Positions 25,514 through 33,821 of a stretch of 34,157 nt of DNA are shown one piece after another. Position 1 is the first letter of the stretch, and each line of letters begins with the position of its first letter. A program made the position numbers and the translations under genes. The notes beneath the pieces are model-generated. The model was not told where the DNA came from. It worked only from the letters and a program-made list of their open reading frames with translations, and made no database searches. Source of the stretch: Neptuniibacter sp. UBA6509 (GTDB lineage Bacteria; Pseudomonadota; Gammaproteobacteria; Pseudomonadales; Balneatricaceae); NCBI GenBank assembly GCA_002435145.1, contig DJLT01000019.1, positions 1 through 34,157 of the forward strand, given 5' to 3'.

Positions 25514-26518
25514 ATGTCTAATCTAAACGATCAGCAAAGCGATGCTTTTGTTGTCTGTGCTTTATATAAATTTGTTACCTTAGAAAACTTTGAAGAGTTA
25601 CGTCAGCCTCTACATGACTGCATGCTTGATGCAGATGTGAAGGGTACCTTGCTTTTAGCTGCTGAAGGTATCAATGGTACGATCGCGGGTACCCGTGAAG
25701 GGATTGATGCGGTTCTAAATTGGTTACGTCAAGATCCACGTCTAGCCGAGTTAGGCTTTAAAGAATCGTTTGATTCTAGCAATCCATTTATGCGTACCAA
25801 AGTTAAGCTTAAGAAAGAGATCGTCACCATGGGTGTCGAAGGTATCGACCCTAAGAAAGTGGTGGGGACTTATGTTAAGCCGAAAGACTGGAATGCGTTG
25901 ATCTCTGACCCTGATGTTGTGTTAGTTGATACGCGTAACGATTACGAAGTGGCGATTGGTACGTTTGAGAATGCGCTAGATCCGGAAACCAAAACCTTCC
26001 GTGAATTCCCTGAGTATGTGGCTAAAGAGTTAGACCCTGAAACGAATAAGAAAGTAGCGATGTTTTGTACTGGTGGTATCCGCTGTGAAAAATCGACTGC
26101 TTATTTGAAAGAGCAGGGGTTTGATGAGGTTTATCATCTTGAAGGCGGGATTTTAAAGTACTTGGAAGAGGTGCCTGAGACTGAATCCATGTGGAAGGGT
26201 GACTGTTTTGTATTTGATGGTCGCGTTTCTGTTAAGCATGGTTTGGAAGTGGGTGATTATGACCAGTGTCATGCTTGTCGTATGCCGATTACTGAGCAGG
26301 AAAAACAGCTTGAAAGCTATGAGAAAGGTGTAAGCTGCTTGCACTGTGTAGATAAGATGACAGATGAGCAAAAGCGCCGTTTCAAAGAGCGTGAACATCA
26401 GATGGAGTTAGCGAAAGCACGTGGTGAAGCACATCTAGGTGGTGAAGTTCAGGATGCAGTTAAAGCGCATCGTGAAGCAAAAGCGGCTTATCGTGCAGCC
26501 CAGAAAGATCGGTCTTAA
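25514..26518 (+). CDS. trhO: tRNA uridine(34) hydroxylase TrhO (YceA-type rhodanese)
   Basis: TrhO performs oxygen-dependent 5-hydroxylation of uridine 34 in tRNAs as a step to 5-methoxy or 5-carboxymethoxy uridine. The 334-residue protein has an N-terminal acylphosphatase-like domain (about 12-100, [14 protein letters not shown]), a rhodanese domain (about 115-215) with active-site Cys185 in [11 protein letters not shown], and a C-terminal zinc-like segment with CHACRMP and CLHCVDK. The ATG at 25514 is chosen for GGAG six bases upstream and the typical N-terminus; an in-frame upstream start at 25478 adds twelve unsupported residues. A strong bidirectional-looking terminator follows. Confidence 0.95.
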   Translation: MSNLNDQQSDAFVVCALYKFVTLENFEELRQPLHDCMLDADVKGTLLLAAEGINGTIAGTREGIDAVLNWLRQDPRLAELGFKESFDSSNPFMRTKVKLKKEIVTMGVEGIDPKKVVGTYVKPKDWNALISDPDVVLVDTRNDYEVAIGTFENALDPETKTFREFPEYVAKELDPETNKKVAMFCTGGIRCEKSTAYLKEQGFDEVYHLEGGILKYLEEVPETESMWKGDCFVFDGRVSVKHGLEVGDYDQCHACRMPITEQEKQLESYEKGVSCLHCVDKMTDEQKRRFKEREHQMELAKARGEAHLGGEVQDAVKAHREAKAAYRAAQKDRS

Positions 26519-26531
26519 AGATAGTTGTTTA

Positions 26532-26567
26532 GCATAAAAAAACCACGCATTTGCGTGGTTTTTTATG
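26532..26567. terminator. Strong hairpin terminator between trhO and hisI
   Basis: GCATAAAAAA before ACCACGCA pairs with TGCGTGG and TTTTTTATGC, with a two-base loop, giving about 17 pairs flanked by A-run and T-run. It is a good terminator on both strands and serves trhO; hisI ends about 145 bases away on the other strand. Confidence 0.92.
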
Positions 26568-26712
26568 CCTAGCATTTCACAGCTGGATAGCGCGTTTATT
26601 CAGCGCAGCAAGGTTTCAGCTTTTTTGTAGGAAGCCACCCTGTGTGCGAGGTTTTTCATTAGATAGGCTAAAGGCCCAAAATGATGGGCTTCCTCAATTT
26701 CTATTGATTACG

Positions 26713-27135
26713 TTATTTTGCGCAACAAGGTTCGGCAATGATCTCTATTTTGTCACCTTTAACTGCATGGAAAAAGCAGTTAGAACGTTCAGTATGACAC
26801 GCAGGACCGGTCTGATTAACAAGACAAAGTAGTGTGTCGCCGTCGCAATCGATACGCAGCTCAACTAATTTTTGTACGTGTCCAGAGCTTTCACCTTTAC
26901 GCCAGTAAGCTTGACGTGAACGTGACCAATAGCAAACCTGGCCAGTTTTAAGTGTCTCTTCAATGGAGGCGCGGTTCATCCATGCCATCATCAGTACTTC
27001 ACCGGTTTCATTCTGCTGTGCGATCGCTGGAATCAAACCATCATCGTTAAAGCGTAAATTATCTAAAGCCGCATTCAGATCTGTCTGTGCGCCTTTTTCT
27101 GCTGACTCTAGGTCGTAGTAAAAGTTGTTTTTCAT
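26713..27135 (-). CDS. hisI: Phosphoribosyl-AMP cyclohydrolase HisI (stand-alone)
   Basis: HisI opens the purine ring of phosphoribosyl-AMP in the third step of histidine synthesis. The 140-residue protein has GLIPAIAQQNETGEVLMMAWMN (33-54), YWSRSRQAYWRKGESSGHVQ (69-88), the metal-binding DCDGDTLL (96-103) and GPACHTERSNCFF (110-122) with C97, C113 and C120 as zinc ligands. There is no HisE domain, and no other his gene lies nearby. About 20 extra residues precede the core. The C-terminus ends in a Cys pair (EPCCAK). Only a weak ribosome site (AACAGATT) precedes the ATG. A weak hairpin (near 26674-26696) may end the transcript. Confidence 0.93.
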   Translation of the reverse strand: MKNNFYYDLESAEKGAQTDLNAALDNLRFNDDGLIPAIAQQNETGEVLMMAWMNRASIEETLKTGQVCYWSRSRQAYWRKGESSGHVQKLVELRIDCDGDTLLCLVNQTGPACHTERSNCFFHAVKGDKIEIIAEPCCAK

Positions 27136-27192
27136 AATCTGTTTTCATCTATGCAAAGTGATCTTGCGCGCATCATACCATAAGGCAGAATC

Positions 27193-27246
27193 CATCTTAG
27201 ATATAAAAAGCATCTTAGTTATAAGAAACATCGTAGCTATAAAAAG
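27193..27246. repeat. Three tandem 18-bp imperfect repeats
   Basis: Three abutting units are CATCTTAGATATAAAAAG (27193-27210), CATCTTAGTTATAAGAAA (27211-27228) and CATCGTAGCTATAAAAAG (27229-27246). They agree at 13-16 of 18 positions pairwise. They lie 57 bases upstream of the divergent hisI start and 115 bases before the small ORF at 27362. Each unit holds a TATAA core, so they could be stacked promoter-like or operator sites, or slipped-strand duplications. Confidence 0.8.
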
Positions 27247-27361
27247 TGACACAGCAACAAAAAGCGCTTTCAGCATAAAAATATTGAATTATTAATCAAT
27301 TAGTCACTCAAATCCGATAAGAGTTGTTTTGATAATGCAGTGATATATCGGGAAGTAAATA

Positions 27362-27523
27362 ATGAAGATGCGTACCAGCCTATTGGTTTTTTTAATAGCG
27401 ATATTAGTTACGCTGCTTTGTGCACGCTCTTGTTCGGTAACCCCTTTAAATGAGAGTGCTGCTAACAATTATGGGTTTGATATTAGTAATGCATCTAAAG
27501 AGGTTAAAGATATACCACGGTGA
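27362..27523 (+). CDS. Small exported or membrane protein, 53 residues
   Basis: A 53-codon ORF starts at ATG 27362 with GGAAG six bases upstream and ends at TGA 27521-27523. The product begins MKMRTSLLVFLIAILVTLLC, a basic start and a hydrophobic helix, then ARSCSVTPLNESAANNYG and a polar tail. The two cysteines (20 and 24) do not form a normal lipobox, so it is more likely a single-pass or secreted small protein than a lipoprotein. I know no family. The good ribosome site and signal-like start support it as a real gene; the PhoD-like gene starts 153 bases downstream. Confidence 0.55.
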   Translation: MKMRTSLLVFLIAILVTLLCARSCSVTPLNESAANNYGFDISNASKEVKDIPR

Positions 27524-27676
27524 GTGTTTTTAGGTTGTTTTTTCGAATCACAAGTTATGTAAATACGATTGAATAAATGCGCTCAATCTAGGTACACTTT
27601 ATCCATAATCTCGCTGTATTTGTGCGTTTTACTTGTGCGTTTTATTTCTACGTATTTTTAGCATCGTAACTTATTG

Positions 27677-29557
27677 ATGATGAACAACACTGTGACTGAT
27701 CTTCCCTATATTATTGCGGGTCCTATGATTCGCCGATTACTGCCTGAGCAGATGGTGCTCTGGTTAGTTACGCGCGAACCTCTGAATGCCTCTTTAACGG
27801 TTCATTACATGGAAGACCAAGTGATCTCGATTCCTTGTGATGAGATTACACAAACGGTGGCAGTGGGTGAGTCGGCTTACATCAACCTGATTACCTTTAA
27901 TGCGGAAACACCTTTACCTGAAAATAGCTGGTTATCCTATGATCTTCACTGTGTAGTGGAGGGAGAGGAAAGGAACTTACGCTCTCTGTTACCTAATCTT
28001 ATGTATGAGGGTGAACTGCGACCGCACTTTGTGCTTAAAACGCAGCTGAATGATCTTTTACATGGTTCATGTCGCAAACCCCATTATCCCTCTAAAGATG
28101 CACTGTTAAGAGTGGATGAAGTGCTCGATAACTCTAAAAACAGTATTGAGCAGCGCCCTGCGCTATTGATGATGTCAGGGGATCAAATCTACGCAGATGA
28201 TGTGGCAGGGCCTATGTTATCTGCGGTTCATCAAACCATAACTCTGCTTGGGCTCAGGTCCGAATCTATTCCTGGCGCGACCGTTGGGAATTGTGGCGAA
28301 CTCTATCAGAGCAAACATTGCTATTACGAACGCGAGGAACTTCTACCACATACGGAAGCAAACCAAGATTTAAGGGACAAGTTTTTTGGTGGCGCAAAGA
28401 AGCCTATCTTCACCGCTGATACGGCACACAATCATCTGATTACATTGTCTGAAGTTTTGGCAATGTACTTTCTCGTTTGGTCTCCGCAGTTATGGGACCT
28501 TATCAAACTAGATGTGTCGGGCTTATCAGATAAACACTTAGATCGTTTCTTAACAGAACAGAAAGAGATAAAGCAGTTTTCCCAAGGTTTAGGCCAAGTA
28601 CAACGCGCGTTGGCTCATATCCCGGTCTATATGATTTTTGATGACCATGATGTCACTGATGATTGGAATTTAACACGTGGCTGGGAAGAGGCCGCTTATG
28701 GCCATCCGTTCTCACGACGAATTATTGGTAATGCTTTAATCGGTTACTGGCTCTGCCAAGCTTGGGGCAACGCTCCAGAGAGGTTTCCAGTTGAATGGGT
28801 AGACACTTTAGATACTGAGCGTGATGAATTAGTCACGCAGATGCTGGAATTTGAATCATGGCACTATAGTTTACCGACCTCACCTAAGCTGGTTGTATTG
28901 GATACTCGCACCAAACGCTGGTGGTCAGAAAACAGTTTATCTCAGCCTTCGGGCTTGATGGATTGGGAGGCGCTGTCTGAGTTACAGCAAGAACTTATCG
29001 GTGAACAATCAGTACTGCTGATTTCACCCGCCCCAATATTTGGTATGAAGCTGATTGAAACCGTCCAGCGGATCTTTACCTTTTTTGGTAAAGCGCTCAC
29101 GGTGGATGCAGAAAACTGGATGGCTCATTCTGGGTCTGCAAACGTGATTTTGAATATTTTCCGTCACCCGAAAACGCCGCAGAATTTTGTGATTTTATCG
29201 GGTGATGTCCACTACTCATTTACCTACGATATTAAAATTCGTTTTCGTGAAAATAGCCCCGATATTTGGCAAGTGACCTGTAGCGGCTTAAAAAATGAGT
29301 TTCCGCATAAACTGCTTCAGCTTTTTGATCGTCTTAATCGCTGGCTATATGGCAGTCGATCTCCATTAAACTGGTTTACAAAGCGTCGTCGTATGCAAGT
29401 ACGTTCAAGGATTCCAGAAGGTCAGCCCCATAATCGAGTGCATAACAGGAGCGGTGTAGGCCGCTTGCTCTTGAATGATGTGGGTGAACCGGAAAAGATC
29501 AGTGTGCTTACGGTTGATGATCGTGAAGTGGTGTTCCCAGAGCGTAGGCGTTTATAG
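27677..29557 (+). CDS. PhoD-like metallophosphatase
   Basis: The 626-residue protein has an N-terminal beta domain (about 1-120) and a PhoD-like metallophosphatase domain (about 125-560). Metal-site motifs are LMMSGDQIYADD (about 165-176), MIFDDHDVTDDWN (about 319-331) and VILSGDVHYSF (about 506-516), the order typical of PhoD alkaline phosphatase/phosphodiesterase. No Tat or Sec signal peptide is visible, so it is probably cytoplasmic, unlike secreted PhoD. The C-terminus is very basic (KRRRMQVRSR, PERRRL). The start could be ATG 27677 or 27680; neither has a clear ribosome site, and a TTG at 27674 is less likely. Substrate unknown. Confidence 0.88.
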   Translation: MMNNTVTDLPYIIAGPMIRRLLPEQMVLWLVTREPLNASLTVHYMEDQVISIPCDEITQTVAVGESAYINLITFNAETPLPENSWLSYDLHCVVEGEERNLRSLLPNLMYEGELRPHFVLKTQLNDLLHGSCRKPHYPSKDALLRVDEVLDNSKNSIEQRPALLMMSGDQIYADDVAGPMLSAVHQTITLLGLRSESIPGATVGNCGELYQSKHCYYEREELLPHTEANQDLRDKFFGGAKKPIFTADTAHNHLITLSEVLAMYFLVWSPQLWDLIKLDVSGLSDKHLDRFLTEQKEIKQFSQGLGQVQRALAHIPVYMIFDDHDVTDDWNLTRGWEEAAYGHPFSRRIIGNALIGYWLCQAWGNAPERFPVEWVDTLDTERDELVTQMLEFESWHYSLPTSPKLVVLDTRTKRWWSENSLSQPSGLMDWEALSELQQELIGEQSVLLISPAPIFGMKLIETVQRIFTFFGKALTVDAENWMAHSGSANVILNIFRHPKTPQNFVILSGDVHYSFTYDIKIRFRENSPDIWQVTCSGLKNEFPHKLLQLFDRLNRWLYGSRSPLNWFTKRRRMQVRSRIPEGQPHNRVHNRSGVGRLLLNDVGEPEKISVLTVDDREVVFPERRRL

Positions 29558-29587
29558 ACGAAGCGTACTTTGTTATCTATCTATATA

Positions 29588-29607
29588 GCAGAGACTGAAG
29601 TCTCTGC
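29588..29607. repeat. 9-bp inverted repeat between convergent genes
   Basis: GCAGAGACT and AGTCTCTGC face each other over two bases between the PhoD-like and MYG1-family stops. No T-run follows on either strand. It may work as a weak bidirectional end signal. Confidence 0.4.
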
Positions 29608-29649
29608 AACATAGGTTTAGATTTGGGGTATGAGGTTAGGCGTATAAGG

Positions 29650-30519
29650 CTAGTCTTTCAGCGCTATTTCGGCCATCTTCATAGTGCTTTCAAATGACTC
29701 AGCGCCGGCGATAAATAAGCCGTTGTGGCAGAACATTGCATCATCTAAACCGGTTACATCTTTAAGCTCTTGACCGGATAACCCCGCCCAAGCTTTTGGC
29801 AAAGACTTTCTATCTTCAAATGAACCTAGTTCAACAGGTACGGCTTGGATACGCCACTGGCCGGTATCCGATGGATAAACTATATATAGAGCTTCTTTAG
29901 ACAGAGCGTGGACTGTTCTTTTCCACGGCGTGTACTGCTCTAATACAATAACGCGTGGGTCTGCCGCATTTTTAATCGCTTTAGCGACGATATCTTTGGC
30001 GCTGATTCCACCATTAGCTGATGCAATAAAGCGGGCTAAAACGCGTGATGCAAAATCAACGGCTTCATCAAAACACGTATCAAAGTGAGTCTCTTCCTGC
30101 CATGTTGGGTTGAACATAGAGATAGTCTGGCTAAGACTAACCCCTTTAGCAACACCGTCACCATAACCACAATCGATGGCATCAATATTTGAAACTAAAC
30201 CCGCATCAACAGAGTTAGCAACTTCGGTATTGCCTTGGCAAATCTCTACACCGTATTTTTGCCAAATCAAACCAAAAGAGGAGTAGGGGATACCGTTCTC
30301 ACGCTCACCTGCACCACCACGTTGGTGATGATCAAACCGGCCCGTTTCAGGGTCATATTCACCGCCTACATCAACCACAATATCTGCCTGACTAATAAGC
30401 GCATGATCACGAGTACGGATCAACTTAAAAGAGGGAAAAATAGCTTTGAGGGCAGCGATACTGAAAACATCATCTGCATGAAAATTACCGCTGTGCGTTG
30501 CTATCGTTAAATCAGTCAT
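29650..30519 (-). CDS. MYG1-family (UPF0160) DHH-like protein
   Basis: The 289-residue protein belongs to the MYG1 family of the DHH phosphoesterase superfamily; the eukaryotic member is a 3'-5' RNA exonuclease. Metal-binding motifs are THSGNFHADDVFS (8-20), the DVGGEYDP stretch (50-57) and FDHHQRGG (62-69). Later conserved parts are SNIDAIDCGYGDG (109-121), PWKRTV and AWAGLSGQEL. No signal peptide is visible. The bacterial function is not proven. It is monocistronic, convergent with the PhoD-like gene. Confidence 0.92.
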   Translation of the reverse strand: MTDLTIATHSGNFHADDVFSIAALKAIFPSFKLIRTRDHALISQADIVVDVGGEYDPETGRFDHHQRGGAGERENGIPYSSFGLIWQKYGVEICQGNTEVANSVDAGLVSNIDAIDCGYGDGVAKGVSLSQTISMFNPTWQEETHFDTCFDEAVDFASRVLARFIASANGGISAKDIVAKAIKNAADPRVIVLEQYTPWKRTVHALSKEALYIVYPSDTGQWRIQAVPVELGSFEDRKSLPKAWAGLSGQELKDVTGLDDAMFCHNGLFIAGAESFESTMKMAEIALKD

Positions 30520-30855
30520 TTTTTATTGGGTCATGTAATAGAGTGGGAAGAGGCTGAGAGTCAAATCGCGTCGATAGGGCTTACTTATATAGAGCGTTTT
30601 TGATCCTTCATGTTGCACGGTGGATAGTATACGAAGGTCTTCAATAAGAATAGGGCTTTGATGCTAGTTTAGAACTCAGTCACAACATGCGCTTCCTTAG
30701 AATAAGCCTTGAGGGTCAGTGCTGACCCCTTCCAGATGATTAGAGCTAAAAGGGGCTTTGATCTCTTTAATAAGACAGTGCAAGTTTTATTAGCTGTTAA
30801 ATATGTGGCTAATCGATAGAAAAGATAATGAAAATGGTTTGGCTTATTCATAAAA

Positions 30856-30893
30856 CCACTCGCAGGTATGGAATTTAATCTATCTGCGAGTGG
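30856..30893 (-). terminator. Terminator of the binding-protein/OmpA fusion gene
   Basis: CCACTCGCAG (30856-30865) and CTGCGAGTGG (30884-30893) form a perfect ten-pair stem with an 18-base loop. On the minus strand the stem is followed by TTTTATG. It lies about 70 bases past the fusion-gene stop. Confidence 0.65.
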
Positions 30894-30917
30894 CTTTATA
30901 AAGAGTGGCTTTATAAA
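30888..30917. repeat. 15-bp exact tandem duplication
   Basis: GAGTGGCTTTATAAA occurs twice back to back at 30888-30902 and 30903-30917. The first copy forms part of the right arm of the terminator stem, so the duplication copied half of that stem. Confidence 0.85.
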
Positions 30918-30963
30918 AGGAATAGTTAAAGAGGATTTAGCAAAGAGGGCTAGGCAAAGAGCA

Positions 30964-32889
30964 TTAGCGAGTTGCCGTGTTATAAGAGTGAGCCGAATGA
31001 CTATCAACCCAAATTTCTACACGGCGATTTTTCTCACGGCCCAGTTTAGTCTGGTTGGATGCAATAGGGGCCATCTCGCCTAAACCAACAGTACGTTGAA
31101 TATTGATACCCCGTGCAAGCAGTGCTTGTTCAACTGTTCTTGCGCGTTGTAACGAAAGCGCTTTGTTACCGACCGGATCTCCTATGCTATCGGAGAAACC
31201 GATCAACATCGCTTGTTGGCCGGGGTTACTTTCAAAGAATTGGATAACACGCTCTAGATCGCGTACCGCTTTGTTATCCAGAACAACCGTCCCGCTTTGG
31301 AAACGGAAGTTAAGGGATAAGCGTTGTGCATTTTTGACAGTCTGAATATATTCCTGCGGATAGGTGTCTGTTAATACAGGGGTGGTCTGATAGATATTTT
31401 GAGAGATAAAGCCTGCTTTCTTAACAACATCCTGCCCTTCTTTGGACAGCACAAAACTTATAAAACGATGAGCTTCAGACTGTGTGCTAATGGTGGTCGG
31501 CTCATAAATATAGAGGCGTCTAACCAAGGGATAGTCTTCTGTGGAGATGGTGAAAGAGGTTGGGTAGATCGGTAGGCCATGTTTACCATCTGAAACGGCT
31601 AAAGCTTTTGCGCGTAACACATAAGGTAAGCCGATAAAACCAATAGCCCCGGGGGTTCTACTAACGCTATCGGATAGTTCTACGCTGGATTCTAAGCGCT
31701 TAGATGCAGTCGATAATTTTACACCGTGCTTTTTCAGCACCATAGATTTAAACGAATCCCAAGTACCTGAATTACTATCGCGCGCGAAGATCTTTACGGC
31801 TTGATCTTTCCCTCCTAACTCACGCCAGTTAGTGATATTTCCGGCAAACAATTTTGCCAAATTCTCGGTGCTTAGGTGAGCGATAGGATTATCAGGATTA
31901 ACGATGACAGCTAAACCGTCCATTCCGATAATGTGTTCCGTGCTCTTCGATTTCAGGTTACCGTAACGGCTCTCTAACTGTTTGACCTCTTTATCTTTAA
32001 TTCGACGGGAGGCCATTGCCAGTTCGGTCATATCATTGTTCAGGGCAGCAAAACCGGTACTCGATCCATGAGCATGAATAGGGATAACGGAGACCTCTTT
32101 CTTACCCGCAAAGGAGACCTCCAGATTGTTTTCTACATCAATGCCGCTTTTAATGAGTGTTGTTTGTTGGGCACCTTCATTGGCATAAAACGCTTTAAGT
32201 AGTTCTGGCGCTAATGCTTCGCCAATTGTATTGGAGCCTTGTATCCGAAAGGCGGTTGTTTTAATGACCTCTTCGACTTCTGGAACCGGCTTATCAGGCG
32301 TAACTGCAGCGACGACTTGTTGTTCGGAATTAGCAGTTATCGGCAGTTGATTTTGCGCAGCTTGATGGTTTGCATCGTTCATCTTCGGCTGAGCTAAGGG
32401 TGCATTAACCTTAGGGGCTGTAACTTGTGTTGCTCTGACCTGTGTAGTGTTGACCTGTGAAGTCAGAAGCTCTGTCGTATTAACCCGCGCAGAATCTGTC
32501 GATTTTGAATCTTGTGTAGCGCTAGAAAACTGAATGAAAGAAACACCAAACAGGAGAGAGGCAATCGCCGCAAAACCAATGTAAATCGGTTTGTTGTTAT
32601 GCTGGTTTGAGTTTTTAGGTTTCTCTTGAACTGGTGGGCTGATTAATGTCTTTTTCTCAGGAGGAAGCTCCACCTCTTTCGCCAGCTCAAGTTCATCCGC
32701 TTCTAGTAAATCCTTGTAAATCCGCTGAAGCGATTTACTGATAGGCAACTCGCTAATATCTACATTAAGTAGAATTGTCTTGCGGTAATCTTTTTCATGA
32801 GTAAAGCGGTGCAGGTCTATTTTTTCGTGGCCCTGTTTTTCGAGCGCATTCTTAAATTTCCAGATAAGGTCAAAAACAGTTGTCTTCAC
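30964..32889 (-). CDS. Fusion: cytoplasmic domain, membrane helix, PstS-like binding domain and OmpA-like domain
   Basis: From a GTG at 32889 (GAGAG seven bases upstream) the product has 641 residues. Residues 1-95 are a charged, helical cytoplasmic part of unknown family; 101-122 is one membrane helix; 123-210 is a Thr/Gln/Val-rich linker with repeated VNTTQ/VRATQ-type units. Residues 212-503 are a phosphate-type periplasmic binding domain (IQGSNTIGEALAPELL, MASRRIKDKE, GMDGLAVIVNPDNP, ARDSNSGTWDSFK, PGAIGFIGLPY). Residues 525-630 form an OmpA peptidoglycan-binding domain (NFRFQSGTVVLDNKAV, IGFSDSIGDPVGNKALSLQRA, NRRVEIWV). No pst transporter genes are adjacent, so a sensor or wall-tethered scavenger is more likely than simple import. 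A TTG at 32940 would add 17 residues but has no ribosome site. Confidence 0.85.
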   Translation of the reverse strand: MKTTVFDLIWKFKNALEKQGHEKIDLHRFTHEKDYRKTILLNVDISELPISKSLQRIYKDLLEADELELAKEVELPPEKKTLISPPVQEKPKNSNQHNNKPIYIGFAAIASLLFGVSFIQFSSATQDSKSTDSARVNTTELLTSQVNTTQVRATQVTAPKVNAPLAQPKMNDANHQAAQNQLPITANSEQQVVAAVTPDKPVPEVEEVIKTTAFRIQGSNTIGEALAPELLKAFYANEGAQQTTLIKSGIDVENNLEVSFAGKKEVSVIPIHAHGSSTGFAALNNDMTELAMASRRIKDKEVKQLESRYGNLKSKSTEHIIGMDGLAVIVNPDNPIAHLSTENLAKLFAGNITNWRELGGKDQAVKIFARDSNSGTWDSFKSMVLKKHGVKLSTASKRLESSVELSDSVSRTPGAIGFIGLPYVLRAKALAVSDGKHGLPIYPTSFTISTEDYPLVRRLYIYEPTTISTQSEAHRFISFVLSKEGQDVVKKAGFISQNIYQTTPVLTDTYPQEYIQTVKNAQRLSLNFRFQSGTVVLDNKAVRDLERVIQFFESNPGQQAMLIGFSDSIGDPVGNKALSLQRARTVEQALLARGINIQRTVGLGEMAPIASNQTKLGREKNRRVEIWVDSHSAHSYNTATR

Positions 32890-33217
32890 AGCAATACTCT
32901 CATTATTTGTGTGATCTAAGTGTGGATCTTGTCGTACCAAGGGAAGGCATTATAAAAACGAAAGGTTGCTGCAATATGACAAAGCAGGGATATAACTTAA
33001 TTTATGTATCAGTTAACTAGAATGAGCGATGGAAGAGGGCAGTGATTTGTTAAAGGCAGTAGGATGGTAGACGTAAAACTGGGCAGTGCTCTAAGTTCTT
33101 TCTTTACTAATGCAAAATTTTATCTTGTGAAGTTTCATTTACCCGACTGGAAAATTACCCATGTGCTTTGAATCTTCGCAAATGCTAGATTAATTACAGA
33201 AACTAATTGGAGGCTCT
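32890..33217. other. Intergenic region upstream of the fusion gene and the antitoxin gene
   Basis: About 330 bases between divergent genes. GGAGG (33209-33213) is the antitoxin ribosome site. No hairpin, RNA gene or clear promoter pair was recognised; antitoxin autoregulation would need an operator here but none stands out. Confidence 0.35.
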
Positions 33218-33436
33218 ATGTCGGCTGCATTCAAAAGAGTTATTGGTGAAATTGATTCCTTATCTGCAAAGGAGAAGGCGCTGGTTGCTCATCGTCTTAT
33301 TGAATCACTGGATTCAGTAGAGGATGAAGGTACAGAGCAGGCTTGGAAATATATAGCTGAACAGCGTTATAATGCTTTGCTATCTGGTGATGTTACAGCA
33401 ATCTCTTGGGATGAGATTAAACAGCAGGTCAAGTAA
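33218..33436 (+). CDS. Addiction-module antitoxin (RelB-like, TIGR02574 type)
   Basis: The 72-residue protein has the family form of short helical antitoxins paired with ParE/RelE-like toxins: EIDSLSAKEKALVAHRLIESLD (11-32), then the acidic VEDEG, AWKYIAEQRYNALLSGDVTAISWDEIKQQV. The C-terminal half normally wraps the toxin, and the SWDEIK end is diagnostic. GGAGG lies four to five bases before the ATG. The toxin gene follows after 29 bases but is interrupted by a stop codon, so this antitoxin may be an orphan. No antitoxin DNA-binding fold beyond the N-terminal helices is clear. Confidence 0.88.
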   Translation: MSAAFKRVIGEIDSLSAKEKALVAHRLIESLDSVEDEGTEQAWKYIAEQRYNALLSGDVTAISWDEIKQQVK

Positions 33437-33465
33437 AGCCTAGCTGAATCAGATAAGGGGCTAGG

Positions 33466-33759
33466 ATGCCAAAACTTATTTTTCACCCAGATGTGGGACT
33501 AAAAGTAAAAGCCTGATACCGATGGTATGAAGCCAAAGCCAAAGGATTAGGCGAAGACTTTCTTCTCGAGCTCGAATATTCATTTAAGCTTATCCGTGAA
33601 CAACCGAATACTTGGCCTGCTTTTACTGCAAAAACGCGTAGATTTCTTTTAAACAAATTCCCCTTTTCCGTTATTTATACCCCATCTGCAGAAGTCATTA
33701 CGGTGCTGGCTGTAATGCATAACAGAAAGAAGCCGGGGTATTGGGAGGAGCGGGCGTAA
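33466..33759 (+). pseudogene. ParE/RelE-type toxin gene with in-frame TGA at codon 17
   Basis: Reading from ATG 33466 (AGGGG upstream) gives MPKLIFHPDVGLKVKA, then TGA at 33514-33516, then an open frame of 81 codons to TAA 33757-33759: YRWYEAKAKGLGEDFLLELE, then KLIREQPNTWPAF, RRFLLNKFPFSVIYTP and MHNRKKPGYWEERA. This is a full-length ParE/RelE-type toxin in one frame (98 codons) except for the stop, where relatives usually have a Ser or similar before YRWYE. One base change (for example TCA to TGA) explains it. It pairs with the intact antitoxin 29 bases upstream. A sequencing error or read-through cannot be excluded. Confidence 0.85.
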
Positions 33760-33821
33760 ATGGTTAAAAAGGGCTTTTCTTAAACTCTACTGAATTACTA
33801 TTTAGTATAAAAAGGACTTTT

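Larger units (their letters stand above)
30520..30963. other. Intergenic region with palindromes and a duplicated segment
   Basis: No supported gene lies in these 444 bases. GGGTCAG and CTGACCC meet at 30713-30728. The end of the fusion-protein transcript is at the hairpin 30856-30893, next to a 15-bp tandem duplication. The part near 30520-30660 must hold the MYG1 promoter, which I could not place. A 112-codon minus frame (30669-31007) overlaps the terminator and the end of the fusion gene and looks like chance. Confidence 0.4.

Noticed and set aside
26551-26832. 93-codon plus-strand ORF after trhO
   Set aside because: Begins within the trhO terminator region and then runs antisense into hisI.
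30669-31007. 112-codon minus-strand ORF overlapping the end of the fusion gene
   Set aside because: It runs through the terminator and tandem duplication, overlaps the conserved OmpA end in another frame, and has no domain-like features.
33514-33516. TGA in the toxin gene as a selenocysteine codon
   Set aside because: No selenocysteine insertion hairpin is recognisable just downstream, and ParE/RelE-type toxins are not known selenoproteins; a nonsense change or error is simpler.
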